From Deltaproteobacteria bacterium (GTDB lineage Bacteria; Myxococcota_A; UBA9042; PHBI01; JACKFB01), in NCBI GenBank assembly GCA_020632695.1, contig JACKFB010000017.1:1-64000 (forward strand): 64,000 nucleotides of DNA. Reading direction: 5' to 3'. Numbering within the stretch: position 1 is the stretch's first letter; each line of letters starts with the position of its first letter. Under the pieces are notes generated by a model, which worked only from the letters and a program-made list of their open reading frames with translations, made no database searches and was not told where the DNA came from. Below, piece by piece: positions 1-7,995 of this stretch. The position numbers and the translations under genes are program-made.

Positions 1-217
1 ATGCTCACGGAGCGCGCGCGGCTGCGCCCGCTCAAGGTCCGGCCCGACCAGCTGGCCGTCCGCCGGCCCGTGCACGTCGGACCGACCGCCATGATCAACC
101 TCGAAGGCGCCCAGTACTCCATGCCCCCCGACGCCGCGGGCTGGTCCGGTACCGCCTGGCTCTACCCGGACCGCGTCGAGCTCGTCGCGGGTCAGCACCG
201 GGCCGTGCACCCGCGCC
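1..217 (+). pseudogene. IS21-family transposase (IstA) C-terminal fragment
   Basis: The first 72 codons read as the C-terminal beta-rich domain of an IS21-type IstA transposase: an Arg/Leu/Pro stretch, then VRRPVHVGPTAMINLEG followed by QYSMPPD, matching the familiar 'G...Y SVP' pattern of that domain. The N-terminal HTH and DDE core would lie left of the window. The coding sequence is cut at 217/218, exactly where the inverted repeat of the downstream IS66 element begins, so this is a disrupted remnant. The frame stays open by chance into the IS66 tnpA gene, giving an artificial fusion to 609. No istB partner is seen. The family assignment rests on a short stretch. Confidence 0.6.
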
Positions 218-239
218 GTACCCGTCAGGCAGACCACGT
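218..239 (+). repeat. IS66 left terminal inverted repeat
   Basis: This 22-bp end begins GTACCCGTCAGGCAGACC. It pairs with 2506-2527 in inverted orientation with one mismatch at the tenth base. It lies 52 bp upstream of the tnpA start codon. Confidence 0.9.
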
Positions 240-291
240 TCTTGAAGACCTCGATGCGCTTGTCCATCTTGCATCGGACCTGGAGGTCGAG

Positions 292-609
292 ATGGGCAAG
301 CACACGGCGCGAGACGAGCGGCAGCGGTTGGTTCGGGAGTGGCGCGCGAGCGGGATGAGCCAGCGTGCGTTCGTGGACGCGCGGGGGCTGGTACTCGGGA
401 GCTTCCGCCGGTGGGTCAGCGAAGAGCCGGCGGACGAAGGGTGCGGCTCGGTTCCGCCTCGCTTCGTGGAGGTCCGGGCGTCCGAGGTGTCGGCCGCGGG
501 CGCAGTCGTGGCCCGTCTCGAGTTGGGTGGCGGGCTGGCGCTGGAACTCGTGGATTGGCCCGCGCCCGAATACCTCGCGCGGCTCTGCGAGGCGCTCGTT
601 TCGTGCTGA
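292..609 (+). CDS. tnpA: IS66 accessory protein TnpA
   Basis: This 105-aa protein has the TnpA N-terminal helical motif: residues 5-40 read RDERQRLVREWRASGMSQ and continue into a stretch with FRRWV, a helix-turn-helix typical of IS66 first ORFs. The C-terminal half is a variable, Val/Ala-rich segment. TnpA is required with TnpB for transposition in characterised IS66 elements, although its biochemical role is poorly known. The start is placed at the ATG 53 bp inside the left inverted repeat because upstream codons belong to the interrupted IS21 gene. The stop overlaps the tnpB GTG start by 7 bp, indicating translational coupling. Confidence 0.85.
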   Translation: MGKHTARDERQRLVREWRASGMSQRAFVDARGLVLGSFRRWVSEEPADEGCGSVPPRFVEVRASEVSAAGAVVARLELGGGLALELVDWPAPEYLARLCEALVSC

Positions 610-1043
610 CGCTGCCCCCGTCGGTCCGTATCTACCTGGGGACCGAGGCGACCGACATGCGAAAGGGCCACGACGGGCTGGCGGCGCTGGTGACGGCGCG
701 GAGCCAGGACGTGTATTCGGGCCATCTCTTCGTGTTCCTGTCGCGACGGCGCGACAGGGCGAAGGTGCTCTGGTTCGACCGGGGCGGCTTCGTGCTCTGG
801 TACAAGCGGCTCGAGCGGGGGCGCTTCCGGATGCCGGCGCTCCGTGATCGCGCGGACACCGTCTCGCTGGATGCGGCGGAGCTGGCGATGTTGTTGGACG
901 GCATCGATCTGAGCGGCGTGCGACGGCCTCGGACGTGGATTCCGGGGCAAGCGCGTGGCACGAAAGATCGACGGGAGCGCGCAGGCATGATCCAAGATGG
1001 CCATGAGCGTGCCGCCCCCCAATCCGGACGAGGAACGCGCTGA
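603..1043 (+). CDS. tnpB: IS66 accessory protein TnpB
   Basis: This 146-aa protein starts at a GTG overlapping the end of tnpA. The first 110 residues carry the conserved TnpB core: RIYLGTEATDMRKGHDGLAALV near the N-terminus, then HLFVFLSRRRDRAKVLWFDRGG and FVLWYKRLERGRF. This 'IS66 Orf2-like' domain has no known catalytic residues but is needed for transposition in studied members. The tail after about residue 110 overlaps the start of tnpC in another frame and is probably unconstrained. Its overlap with both neighbours gives a single polycistronic unit. Confidence 0.9.
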   Translation: MLTLPPSVRIYLGTEATDMRKGHDGLAALVTARSQDVYSGHLFVFLSRRRDRAKVLWFDRGGFVLWYKRLERGRFRMPALRDRADTVSLDAAELAMLLDGIDLSGVRRPRTWIPGQARGTKDRRERAGMIQDGHERAAPQSGRGTR

Positions 1044-2487
1044 GCTTCGGGCGATGGTTCAGGCGCTGCTGGCAACGGTGGCAGAGCTGAACGCGACCCT
1101 GACGCAGCTTCGAGCCGACAACGCGGAGCTCCGGCGGTTGCTCTTCGGGCGGAAGTCCGAGCGGGTCGAGCCGGTGGAACGCGAAGTGGTGCGCCACCGG
1201 TCGAGCCCGGCGGAGCGCGCGGCGCGTCAGGCGGCGGGGCAACAGAAGCGGGCGTCGAATCGGACGCAGAAGAAGGCGCTGCCTCGGGTGGAGGTCGAGC
1301 ACGCGCTCGGCGCCGACGCGCGCTGCCCGGGCTGTGCGCAGGGCGCCCTCCGGCCGCTGGGGGCCGACGAGGTCTCCGAGGAATACGACTTCGTGCCAGC
1401 GCGGCTGGTCCGCAAGGTGCATCGCCGGCGGAAGTACGTCTGCGAGGCGTGCAAGACCATCGTCACCGCGCCCCGGCCGGCCCGGGTCGTGGACGGCGGG
1501 GAGTACGGCCCGGGGCTGTACGCGCACGTGGTCGTCGAGAAGTGCGCCGACGCGACGCCCATCCACCGCCTGTCGGGCCGCTTCCGCCGCGCCGGCGTCC
1601 CGGTGTCGCGCAGCACGCTGACCGACCTCTTCCACCGCTCGGCCGAGCTGCTCGAGCCCCTGTCCAAGCGCCTGCTCGAGCTCGTCGCCGCCTCCCCGCG
1701 CGTCAACGCCGACGAGACCACACTCCGCGTCCAGGCGCGCGGCAAGACGCGCACGGCCTGGCAGTGGACGTTTCTCAACGAGCAGGCCATCTGCTACGTC
1801 TTCAGCCCGAGCCGAAGCGGCGACACCCCGTTGTCGGTCCTCGGCGACACCCTCGGCACGCTGCAGGTCGACGCCTACTCCGGCTACAACGCCGTCTGTG
1901 TCCCCGACAGCCGAACGCGCGTCGGCTGTTGGGCCCATCTTCGCCGCCTCTTCTTCAAGGCCCGCCCGACCGCGCCCGAGGCCGCCGACCACGCCATCAC
2001 GGCCATCCGCGAACTCTACGAGGTCGAGTGGGATGCCGCCGCCGAAGGCCTGCTCGGCACCGACCAGCACCTCGCGATGCGCAAGACGCGCACCGCCGAC
2101 CTCCTTGCCAACTTCCACGCCTGGCTCACCGACCAGCAGCCCGCCCATCCCCCGAAGAGCCCGATCGGTGAAGCGATTCGCTACGGCCTCAACCACTGGC
2201 GGGCCCTCGAGCGCATCAAGGACGATGCCAAGCTGCCGCTCGACAACAACGTCTCCGAACGCGCGCTGCGCATCGTTGCGCTCGGCCGCAAGAACTGGCT
2301 CTTCGTCGGCCACGACCAGGCCGGCGAGAACCTCGCGACGCTCATGACCCTCACCGCCACCTGCGCCCTGCACCGCGTCGACCCGCAAGCCTACCTCACC
2401 GACGTGCTCGTCCGAATCGCAGATACCCCACAGAGCAAGATCGACGAGCTCCTACCCTGGAACTGGCGCCCGCCCGATTCCGAGTAG
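997..2487 (+). CDS. tnpC: IS66-family DDE transposase TnpC
   Basis: This full-length 496-aa transposase catalyses excision and insertion of the element. Domains in order: an N-terminal leucine-zipper-like coiled coil (about residues 10-50), a Lys/Arg-rich linker, a zinc-binding CPGC...CEAC motif (about 110-155), then the RNase-H-like DDE core with VNADETT, LQVDAYSGY and NNVSERALR carrying the three expected acidic positions. The conserved GRKNWLFVG segment follows. It starts at ATG 997, with a second ATG two codons later; the first 47 bp overlap tnpB. Nothing in the reading frame suggests inactivation, so the element may still move. Confidence 0.95.
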   Translation: MAMSVPPPNPDEERAELRAMVQALLATVAELNATLTQLRADNAELRRLLFGRKSERVEPVEREVVRHRSSPAERAARQAAGQQKRASNRTQKKALPRVEVEHALGADARCPGCAQGALRPLGADEVSEEYDFVPARLVRKVHRRRKYVCEACKTIVTAPRPARVVDGGEYGPGLYAHVVVEKCADATPIHRLSGRFRRAGVPVSRSTLTDLFHRSAELLEPLSKRLLELVAASPRVNADETTLRVQARGKTRTAWQWTFLNEQAICYVFSPSRSGDTPLSVLGDTLGTLQVDAYSGYNAVCVPDSRTRVGCWAHLRRLFFKARPTAPEAADHAITAIRELYEVEWDAAAEGLLGTDQHLAMRKTRTADLLANFHAWLTDQQPAHPPKSPIGEAIRYGLNHWRALERIKDDAKLPLDNNVSERALRIVALGRKNWLFVGHDQAGENLATLMTLTATCALHRVDPQAYLTDVLVRIADTPQSKIDELLPWNWRPPDSE

Positions 2488-2505
2488 CCTTCCAGAGAAT
2501 CGGGG

Positions 2506-2527
2506 ACGTGGTCTGCCGGACGGGTAC
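2506..2527 (-). repeat. IS66 right terminal inverted repeat
   Basis: On the minus strand this end begins GTACCCGTCCGGCAGACC and matches the left end at 21 of 22 bases. It lies 18 bp downstream of the tnpC stop and defines the right boundary of the element. Confidence 0.9.
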
Positions 2528-2905
2528 CTCCGTGCATTCGATGGCGGCCAGGAAGAACGCGCCGATGTGAGGGGGCGGTACCAAGCACCCAAATGCCCCA
2601 TCCCAGCTGGTTTCCTCGCGGAAATCGCAGCTCCCGCTCCCAGAGGTCCACCCGGACTCCAGCCCTCGCGGCGATGGCGGGGACATGGCAAGAGCGTGTA
2701 GCGCCGCGCAGCGGCTTGCCCTTGGGATGTTCGAGGGTCGCGCCTTCATGGGATGACATGGTGATTGCGCATCGTGGGTGGGATCGTTGCGACAATCCGT
2801 GAGACATTGCGGGAATCGGACACCGCGATACCGGGCTCGGAACCGGTCCACGCGTCGACGCCCAGTGAACACTCATGGTCCCAGCGCCCGACGGTGCCTC
2901 GCGGT
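2528..2905. other. Non-coding remnant between IS66 and the next gene
   Basis: No convincing gene lies in these 378 bp. Open frames exist on both strands but have no recognisable domain. At 2787-2822 the sequence ends ...GGGAATCGGACA; read on the minus strand it begins TGTCCGATTCCCGCAATG and contains two related ATGTC/TTGTC words, reminiscent of IS21-type termini that start with TGT. It could be the far end of the interrupted IS21 element (with istB deleted), but this is tentative. Confidence 0.35.
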
Positions 2906-4078
2906 CTAGGTCCCGACCCGTATCAGCTCTACTGGGAGCACGAGCCGTCCTGGCCCCGCTGCTTCGACTATGAGGTCGCCGCGGACTGCCGAGTTCTCCG
3001 GGACGAGCGAGTCGAGCGCGTAGCTGCGAAACTCCAACCAGCGCGGCCATGTCTCGCGTTCCGGCACCTTGACGACGATCGGATCGAGCGGGCGCGGGTC
3101 CAGCGGGTCGACCCCGACGAGCCTCGGTGCTGTCGGGGAGCCGCGTTCGATCTCTTCTGTCAGATAACGCCCCGGGGGGTCGAACGCCGACGAGTCGGGC
3201 CGGTAGACAGGCCCAAACGAGAAGGGGAACGCTCGGATCACAACGCCTGAGCCTGGTAGTGCGAGCTCGACACCGATGATCGTGACCGGTCGATCGCCGT
3301 GGTTGATCAGGCGCACGTGCAGCTGGATGGCCCCCTCGGGCAACCAGACGCGGTTGAGCCGGTGGACTTCAACCTCGAGGTCGCGATGCCTTTGCCGCTT
3401 GGTCGGGCCACTCCCCTTGGTCTCCATGCTGCTGGGGGGCTGCTCCGCGGATCCGTGCCCGGCGTGAGTGGGCCACCAAGGGAGGCTCGAGTGGGAGCTG
3501 CGAAGCACGTCTTCTGGCTCCAAGATGATCGCATAGGACCGGAGTGGTTCGGCGAGTAGCCGCACCTGCGGTCCTTCAGACTTCGTGCCCGAGATCTTGA
3601 GCATGCCCCAGCCCTTGGGCCCCTTGGGGTCGATCTGGAGGCGCAGACGTCGAGCGAGTTGGAGGACACGCGCCTCGCCTCTATCGGACTCGCCCATGTC
3701 CTCCAGGTCGTCGACTTCATTGAACTTGTAGGTGTTGAGCGTTGAGGCGGGCTCGCCCGCCAGGACTCGGAGCATCTCCAGTCGTCGCCCCCGGATTGGT
3801 TCGGGCGCCGGCGCATCGTGGTGCTGCACGTAGGGCTGGTCAGCGGTCAGGTCGATGAAGCTCTCCACGCCTTGGGCATCTCGCAGTTGCGAGAACGCGA
3901 GCCTTCGGCCTTCGCGCGACAGACGGTGCAGCCGCGGAGGGCGCCCCGACAGTAGAAGCATGGCAGCGAGCTCTGGTTCGCCGCTGGTGTCGTCGGGCAG
4001 TGCCTGATCGCGTTGTGGATTCACCCTCTCAACTCCGCGCTCCCATCTGTGAGCATCGGGTGAATACGAAGCGAACAC
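2906..4078 (-). CDS. Hypothetical protein, possible element cargo
   Basis: This is a 390-aa protein of unknown function if begun at the GTG at 4078; a GTG at about 4024, preceded by GGAG eight bases upstream, gives a slightly shorter version. No signal peptide or membrane helix is apparent. The N-terminal half is mixed charged. The C-terminal half (about residues 240-390) reads like a beta-sandwich: LHVRLINHGDRPVTIIGVELALP is a typical strand-turn-strand pattern of Ig-like or interaction domains, followed by WLEFRSYALD and a final strand-rich segment. It is transcribed away from the HTH-primase genes, separated by the repeat pair at 4061-4098, so it may be separately regulated cargo. No family was recognised. 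Confidence 0.6.
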   Translation of the reverse strand: MFASYSPDAHRWERGVERVNPQRDQALPDDTSGEPELAAMLLLSGRPPRLHRLSREGRRLAFSQLRDAQGVESFIDLTADQPYVQHHDAPAPEPIRGRRLEMLRVLAGEPASTLNTYKFNEVDDLEDMGESDRGEARVLQLARRLRLQIDPKGPKGWGMLKISGTKSEGPQVRLLAEPLRSYAIILEPEDVLRSSHSSLPWWPTHAGHGSAEQPPSSMETKGSGPTKRQRHRDLEVEVHRLNRVWLPEGAIQLHVRLINHGDRPVTIIGVELALPGSGVVIRAFPFSFGPVYRPDSSAFDPPGRYLTEEIERGSPTAPRLVGVDPLDPRPLDPIVVKVPERETWPRWLEFRSYALDSLVPENSAVRGDLIVEAAGPGRLVLPVELIRVGT

Positions 4079-4098
4079 GGAATGAATGCGAAGTGAAC
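4061..4098. repeat. 16-bp direct repeat pair, candidate operator
   Basis: TGAATACGAAGCGAAC at 4061-4076 is repeated as TGAATGCGAAGTGAAC at 4083-4098 (14 of 16 identical). The spacing is 22 bp, about two helical turns. The pair lies in the divergent region between the unknown minus-strand gene and the HTH gene, so it is a candidate binding site for a regulator of the element. Confidence 0.55.
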
Positions 4099-4178
4099 AA
4101 GATCGCCCGCAGCCGGCTGGTAGAAGTCGTCGTGTCGCACTGCAACGTCACAGCGCGTGCCAAGTCGATGGAGTATCC

Positions 4179-4544
4179 ATGCGCAAGACATCGGACTGCA
4201 AGCAACGGCTCGGTCTACACTGGCGGCGCTCGCGGGCGTGTGAGCCGAGGGGCGGGATCTGGCTGACGACGGAGGAGGCGGCGGCGCACCTGCGGGCGGC
4301 GGGGTCCTCGACAGTGCGCGGTTGGGTCGCTCGGGGGCTGCTGGTTCCGGACGGTCGGATGGGCACCGGGGGGAGCTGGCTCTTTCGGCTCCACACACTC
4401 GATCGGTTCGCGCAGTCCTGTGCCCGACTGACTGCGCGCGACACCTCCGTCGTCGCGACGTCTCCCCACGTCGGTCCGGACGCCGTGGCCGAGACTTGGG
4501 ACGTCTCCCGGACCTCGCCCACGAACCGCGAGGAACGAGAGTGA
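4179..4544 (+). CDS. Excisionase/MerR-like HTH protein
   Basis: This 121-aa protein's recognisable part is a winged-helix DNA-binding domain at about residues 25-75: GGIWLTTEEAAAHLRAAG, then STVRGWVARGLLVP and a wing ending LFRLHTLDRF. This is the HTH_17 / excisionase fold used by Xis and AlpA-type regulators. The start is set at ATG 4179 because a GGAG motif lies five bases upstream; an in-frame start at 4086 would add 31 unconserved residues. The Ser/Thr-rich C-terminal tail has no domain. Its stop overlaps the primase start (TGATG), so it heads the replication operon and may regulate it, probably through the direct repeats just upstream. Confidence 0.7.
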   Translation: MRKTSDCKQRLGLHWRRSRACEPRGGIWLTTEEAAAHLRAAGSSTVRGWVARGLLVPDGRMGTGGSWLFRLHTLDRFAQSCARLTARDTSVVATSPHVGPDAVAETWDVSRTSPTNREERE

Positions 4545-5740
4545 TGGCACGGCTGAACCGGGACAGAGTGGATGAGATCAAGCTGCGCGTGAACGTGCGA
4601 GAGCTCGCTCGCCATCTGGGACTGCGGCTCGTGCGGGGAGGGCGGGCGGCTCGGTGCCCGAACTCGGACGCACACAGGCGCGGAGATCGTCGTCCGTCGA
4701 TGCAACCCTTCGACGACTACTTCGTCTGTCACGGCGCGGACTGCGGTGTGCGGGGGGATTGCTACGACCTGGTGCAGCTCGCGATGGGGGGCGACTTCCG
4801 GTCTGCCCTTCGGTGGCTCGAGGCCGCGGAAGGGGTCGGCGGGACGGTCAGCACGCGAAGGAGCTCGGCTGCCATCTGCCGCAGAGGGGCAGCGCTCGAA
4901 CGAGAGAGGTCCGAGGCCTGGTCCGCGCGGCTCGAGGTGCACGCACAGCTGTGGGGTACCCTGGCGCAGGCCGAGCCATCCTCGGCGGCCGAGCGTTGGC
5001 TGCGCCAGGTGCGCGGCCTCGCGCCCAATGTCGCGTACGGGGTGGGGTGCCGCGATTGGGAATCGAGCCTCCCGCGCCTGCTCCACTACCTGGACTCGGT
5101 AGCGCTGCCGAAGCTGCGTGCAGCCGGTCTTGCTGGCCCCGACGGGAAGCCATGGTGGCCGCTGGGTGCATTGGCTCGGGGCGACGCACGCCTGCGCGGA
5201 CTCGGCATACCAATATGGCTGCCGGAGCATGACTTCCCGGTCGCGTGGCGGTGGCGGCTGTATCGACCCTTCCGGGGGGTCAAGGTGGTCGCGCAGTATG
5301 GCGCCGAGGGCGGGTGGGTCGCGCCCCCGCTCGGAGTGGGGCGGGGCTGTGCCGATGCTTGCCAGCCTGGCGTGGGACGGCGCAGCAACGGAGTGATTCT
5401 CATCGCCGAGGGCGAGCCGGACTGGCTCACGATGCTCGAGTGCGCGTCCGGGCGCGCCGCCGTTTACGGTGTCGTGGCCACCGGCGGAGGGTGGCGGCGT
5501 CAGTGGAGCCGCTACCTCGATGGGTTCGAGCGTGTCGTGGTGTTCACCCATGACACCTCACACCGCCTGCTCGCCGGTGTCCTCACCGCCATGGAGGCGC
5601 GCTTCGGGACGGTGGAGGCGCACGCCCGGTTCCGCTTCCACTTGTTCGCTGAGGGTCTGGACGCAAACGACCTGCATCGGTCGGGTGAGCTTGCGCCGTT
5701 TGTCGAAGCCGCGCTGGAGGACGACGATGTCGAAGGCTAA
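4544..5740 (+). CDS. CHC2 zinc-finger / TOPRIM primase
   Basis: This 398-aa DNA primase of plasmid/phage type would make RNA primers for element replication. The N-terminus (residues about 12-90) has the DnaG-like CHC2 zinc finger: NVRELARHLGLRL, ARCPNSDAH, YFVCHGADCGVRGDCYDLV. The C-terminal half (about 285-390) has TOPRIM features: ILIAEGEPDWL provides the glutamate, and VVVFTHDTSHR the downstream acidic position, although the usual DxD is here HDT. The middle holds no clear helicase domain. The start codon overlaps the previous stop and the end overlaps the next gene by 14 bp, so the three genes are coupled. It is shorter than chromosomal DnaG and lacks a DnaB-binding domain. Confidence 0.8.
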   Translation: MARLNRDRVDEIKLRVNVRELARHLGLRLVRGGRAARCPNSDAHRRGDRRPSMQPFDDYFVCHGADCGVRGDCYDLVQLAMGGDFRSALRWLEAAEGVGGTVSTRRSSAAICRRGAALERERSEAWSARLEVHAQLWGTLAQAEPSSAAERWLRQVRGLAPNVAYGVGCRDWESSLPRLLHYLDSVALPKLRAAGLAGPDGKPWWPLGALARGDARLRGLGIPIWLPEHDFPVAWRWRLYRPFRGVKVVAQYGAEGGWVAPPLGVGRGCADACQPGVGRRSNGVILIAEGEPDWLTMLECASGRAAVYGVVATGGGWRRQWSRYLDGFERVVVFTHDTSHRLLAGVLTAMEARFGTVEAHARFRFHLFAEGLDANDLHRSGELAPFVEAALEDDDVEG

Positions 5741-7394
5741 GAAAGAAGTCCGGCTGGGACGGGCTGGCGAGGTGCCTCGCACCAACGCGCCGATGCCGAA
5801 GTCGCGGGCCGAAGCGCGGCCGACGGTGCGCGTATCGAGCGACATTCGGCAGATGCGGCTGGCGGCCGAGGCTCATCTCCTCGCTTCGCCCGAGATTGAG
5901 ATCTACCAGTCCAACGCGTCGCCGGGGGAGTTGGTGTCCATCGCGCGGTCGAGTGCGCGGAACTCGCCTGGCGATCACGCGTCGGCAGGCGGCCCCGTGA
6001 TAGTCCCCGTGTCCCGAGCCGTGCTTCGCGAGTTCATGAGCACGGCTATGACCTGGCTCCGCGAAGATGCCTCGGGAAAAGAGGTCCCGACCCTGCCGCC
6101 GCAGCCGGTCGTGGATGCGATGCTAGCGAGCGGCTCGTGGCCATTCCCTGTGCTCGCAGGCATCGTGCAGGTGCCATCACTCCGCCCCGACGGCACGGTG
6201 CTGGACTCACCGGGCTACGACGCTCGGACGGGGCTCTATTTCGCGCCGGCACGCGGCGTCAGCTTCGCGCCGCAGGCGGCCAGTCCGACGCACGACGAGG
6301 CACTCTCCGCGCTGGAGGCGCTGCGGGAAGTCATCGTCGACTTCCCGTTCGAGTCCCCCCACGACGAGAGCGCGGCCTTGGCTGCCATGCTCACGCCCCT
6401 CGCTCGCGGCGCGTTTGAGGGATGCGTCCCGCTTTTCTGCGTGGACGCAACGACGCCGGGCAGTGGGAAGGGGCTCCTGGTCGACTGCTGCGCCCTCCTC
6501 GCCACCGGTCGGTCGGCGCCTCGCGTCGCCCCGACGGCCAATGATGAGATGGAGAAGCGAATCACCGCCTGCCTGCGTGCGCTCACGCCGATCCTGCTCA
6601 TCGACAATGTAGACCGACCTTTTGGAGGCAGCGCGGTAGACGCGATGCTGACCGCCCCAACGTGGCTCGGGCGTTTTCTCGGCAGCAGCTCGATGTCCGA
6701 GATGCCCAACCGAATGCTGTGCTTCATCACCGGGAACAACATCCGGTTGCTCGGCGACACCCCCCGACGCTCGATCCGAATTCGGCTCGCGCCCCCTACC
6801 GAGCGACCTGCCGAGCGCGCGTCGTTTCGGCATCGGCGGCTCCTGCCCTGGCTAGAGCGCGAGCGCGGCCGGCTCGTGGCTGCCGCGCTGACGGTCGTGC
6901 GCGCCTACATCTGCGCCGGACGACCCGCGGTGGCTGAGGGCACGATGGGTTCCTTCGAAGGGTGGGCCGATCTCGTTCGCGCCACCTTGGTCTGGTTGGA
7001 GCAGCCGGACCCGCTGCGCGCATGGCACGAGGCGCAAGCGGTCTGCGGGGACGACGAGGTGTTGTCGATGCGTGTCGTGCTGCGCTCGCTGTTCACCCTG
7101 CGCGGCGAAAGCGGATTCGCGGTGCGGGAAGTGATTGAGGACCTCGAGCGCGGTGGCCGACCGGTCGACGCGGGTGCCACCGAGTCAACCCGGCTCGAAC
7201 TTCGAGAGGCGCTGGCAAGTCTCGTCCCAGAGTCGAGCGAATCCCGGCTCGACGCCCGTCGGCTGGGCCGGGTGTTCGCCAACTACAGGGGGCGGCCCAT
7301 GGATGGGCTGAAGCTTGTTCCGGACGTCCTCGGGAGCGCGCGGCTCGGAGCCCGGTGGTGCGTCACGGAGCTGAATCACGGTGAGTCACCGTGA
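5727..7394 (+). CDS. P-loop ATPase, replicative-helicase-like
   Basis: This 555-aa protein is likely the element's helicase partner of the primase. Its Walker A sequence PGSGKGLLVD is near residue 243, Walker B ILLIDNVD near 290, a sensor-1-like LCFITGNN near 331, and an arginine-rich RRSIRIRL segment near 350 is a plausible arginine finger. The order and spacing resemble D5/superfamily-3 and DUF927-type helicases of phages and plasmids. The N-terminal 200 residues have no recognised domain. The start is at ATG 5727, preceded by GGAGG six bases upstream. It overlaps the primase by 14 bp in another frame. A role as a terminase-like or packaging ATPase is less likely given the adjacent primase. 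Confidence 0.7.
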   Translation: MSKAKKEVRLGRAGEVPRTNAPMPKSRAEARPTVRVSSDIRQMRLAAEAHLLASPEIEIYQSNASPGELVSIARSSARNSPGDHASAGGPVIVPVSRAVLREFMSTAMTWLREDASGKEVPTLPPQPVVDAMLASGSWPFPVLAGIVQVPSLRPDGTVLDSPGYDARTGLYFAPARGVSFAPQAASPTHDEALSALEALREVIVDFPFESPHDESAALAAMLTPLARGAFEGCVPLFCVDATTPGSGKGLLVDCCALLATGRSAPRVAPTANDEMEKRITACLRALTPILLIDNVDRPFGGSAVDAMLTAPTWLGRFLGSSSMSEMPNRMLCFITGNNIRLLGDTPRRSIRIRLAPPTERPAERASFRHRRLLPWLERERGRLVAAALTVVRAYICAGRPAVAEGTMGSFEGWADLVRATLVWLEQPDPLRAWHEAQAVCGDDEVLSMRVVLRSLFTLRGESGFAVREVIEDLERGGRPVDAGATESTRLELREALASLVPESSESRLDARRLGRVFANYRGRPMDGLKLVPDVLGSARLGARWCVTELNHGESP

Positions 7395-7722
7395 CCGGGC
7401 TAGGTACAGGATCCGTGGAGGGCCTTGTCGCGCAAAGACCTGGATGCTCCGCGGCCAGTTGGACGGGGGGGCGCTGTGAGTTTGTGAGTTTCGGCGGCGG
7501 CCTACCCTACCTGGTCCCGAGCGGGCGACGAGACGGAGGGGTCACGCATCCACTGCCACCACAACTCACATACTCACACAAGATTCATAACATCTTGGAA
7601 ACAATGGGATTTGCGTGTGTGAGTTCGCGTGAGTTCGACGTGGCGAGCGGCCCCCGGCCGTGGCCAGCGTCCCCTCGCGCACGCGGGACGGGTCAAGCCG
7701 CCAGAGCTGGCGGGTACGTGGC
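7395..7722. other. Repeat-bearing intergenic region, possible origin or control site
   Basis: No reliable gene was identified. The segment holds six copies of the word TGTGAGT or its close variant: two direct copies (7475-7481, 7483-7489), two inverted copies (ACTCACA at 7564-7570 and 7572-7578) and two direct copies (7618-7624, GTGAGT at 7629-7634). They flank an unusually AT-rich stretch at 7582-7613. Paired iteron-like words around AT-rich DNA next to replication genes suggest an origin, or an operator for the HTH protein that follows. Confidence 0.5.
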
Positions 7723-7995
7723 GTGACCACCGCTCGCGCCAGCATCCTGACATGGCTCACGACCGCGGACGTCGCGGCGGCGTTGCAGGTCTCAGAGCGC
7801 AGCGTCAGGCGCTGGCTCGCCCGTGGCGAGCTGGCCGGCATGCGGCTGCCCGGCGGTGGGTGGCGCGTCAGTCGCGAAGCGCTTGACGCCTTCACAGCTC
7901 GTGGCTGTACGATGGCCGACGGAACAACACAGGAGGAACCCGATGAAGCGGGGGTCCGAGCCTGTCGGACGCGATGCGGGGGCTCGAGCTGCTGA
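7723..7995 (+). CDS. xis: Excisionase-like HTH protein
   Basis: This 90-aa protein is dominated by a winged-helix excisionase domain: TWLTTADVAAALQVSERSVRRWLARG forms the HTH, and MRLPGGGWRVSREALDAF the wing and last helix. Proteins of this fold bend DNA at the attachment site and bias the integrase towards excision, or act as repressors. GTG 7723 was taken as start because upstream in-frame residues are low-complexity. The last 22 bp overlap the integrase start, the usual arrangement of a recombination directionality factor with its integrase. Confidence 0.75.
   Translation: MTTARASILTWLTTADVAAALQVSERSVRRWLARGELAGMRLPGGGWRVSREALDAFTARGCTMADGTTQEEPDEAGVRACRTRCGGSSC

Larger units (their letters stand above)
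218..2527 (+). mobile_element. Complete IS66-family insertion sequence
   Basis: A 2,310-bp element bounded by inverted repeats: the left end at 218-239 begins GTACCCGTCAGGCAGACC and the right end at 2506-2527, read on the minus strand, begins GTACCCGTCCGGCAGACC. The two match at 21 of 22 positions. Inside are tnpA, tnpB and tnpC in the order and overlap typical of IS66 elements. The 8 bp outside each end (CCCGCGCC left, CTCCGTGC right) do not match, so the 8-bp target duplication normal for this family is absent. That implies a rearrangement or deletion next to one end after insertion. The element sits inside the IS21-type transposase fragment. Confidence 0.9.

Noticed and set aside
1..7400. 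A second copy of the tRNA-Gly 3' end (attL)
   Set aside because: Looked for by eye on both strands and not found; the left end is therefore left unresolved.
7391..7726. A 111-codon frame between the ATPase and excisionase genes
   Set aside because: No domain or ribosome-binding site; it covers the repeat-rich region.
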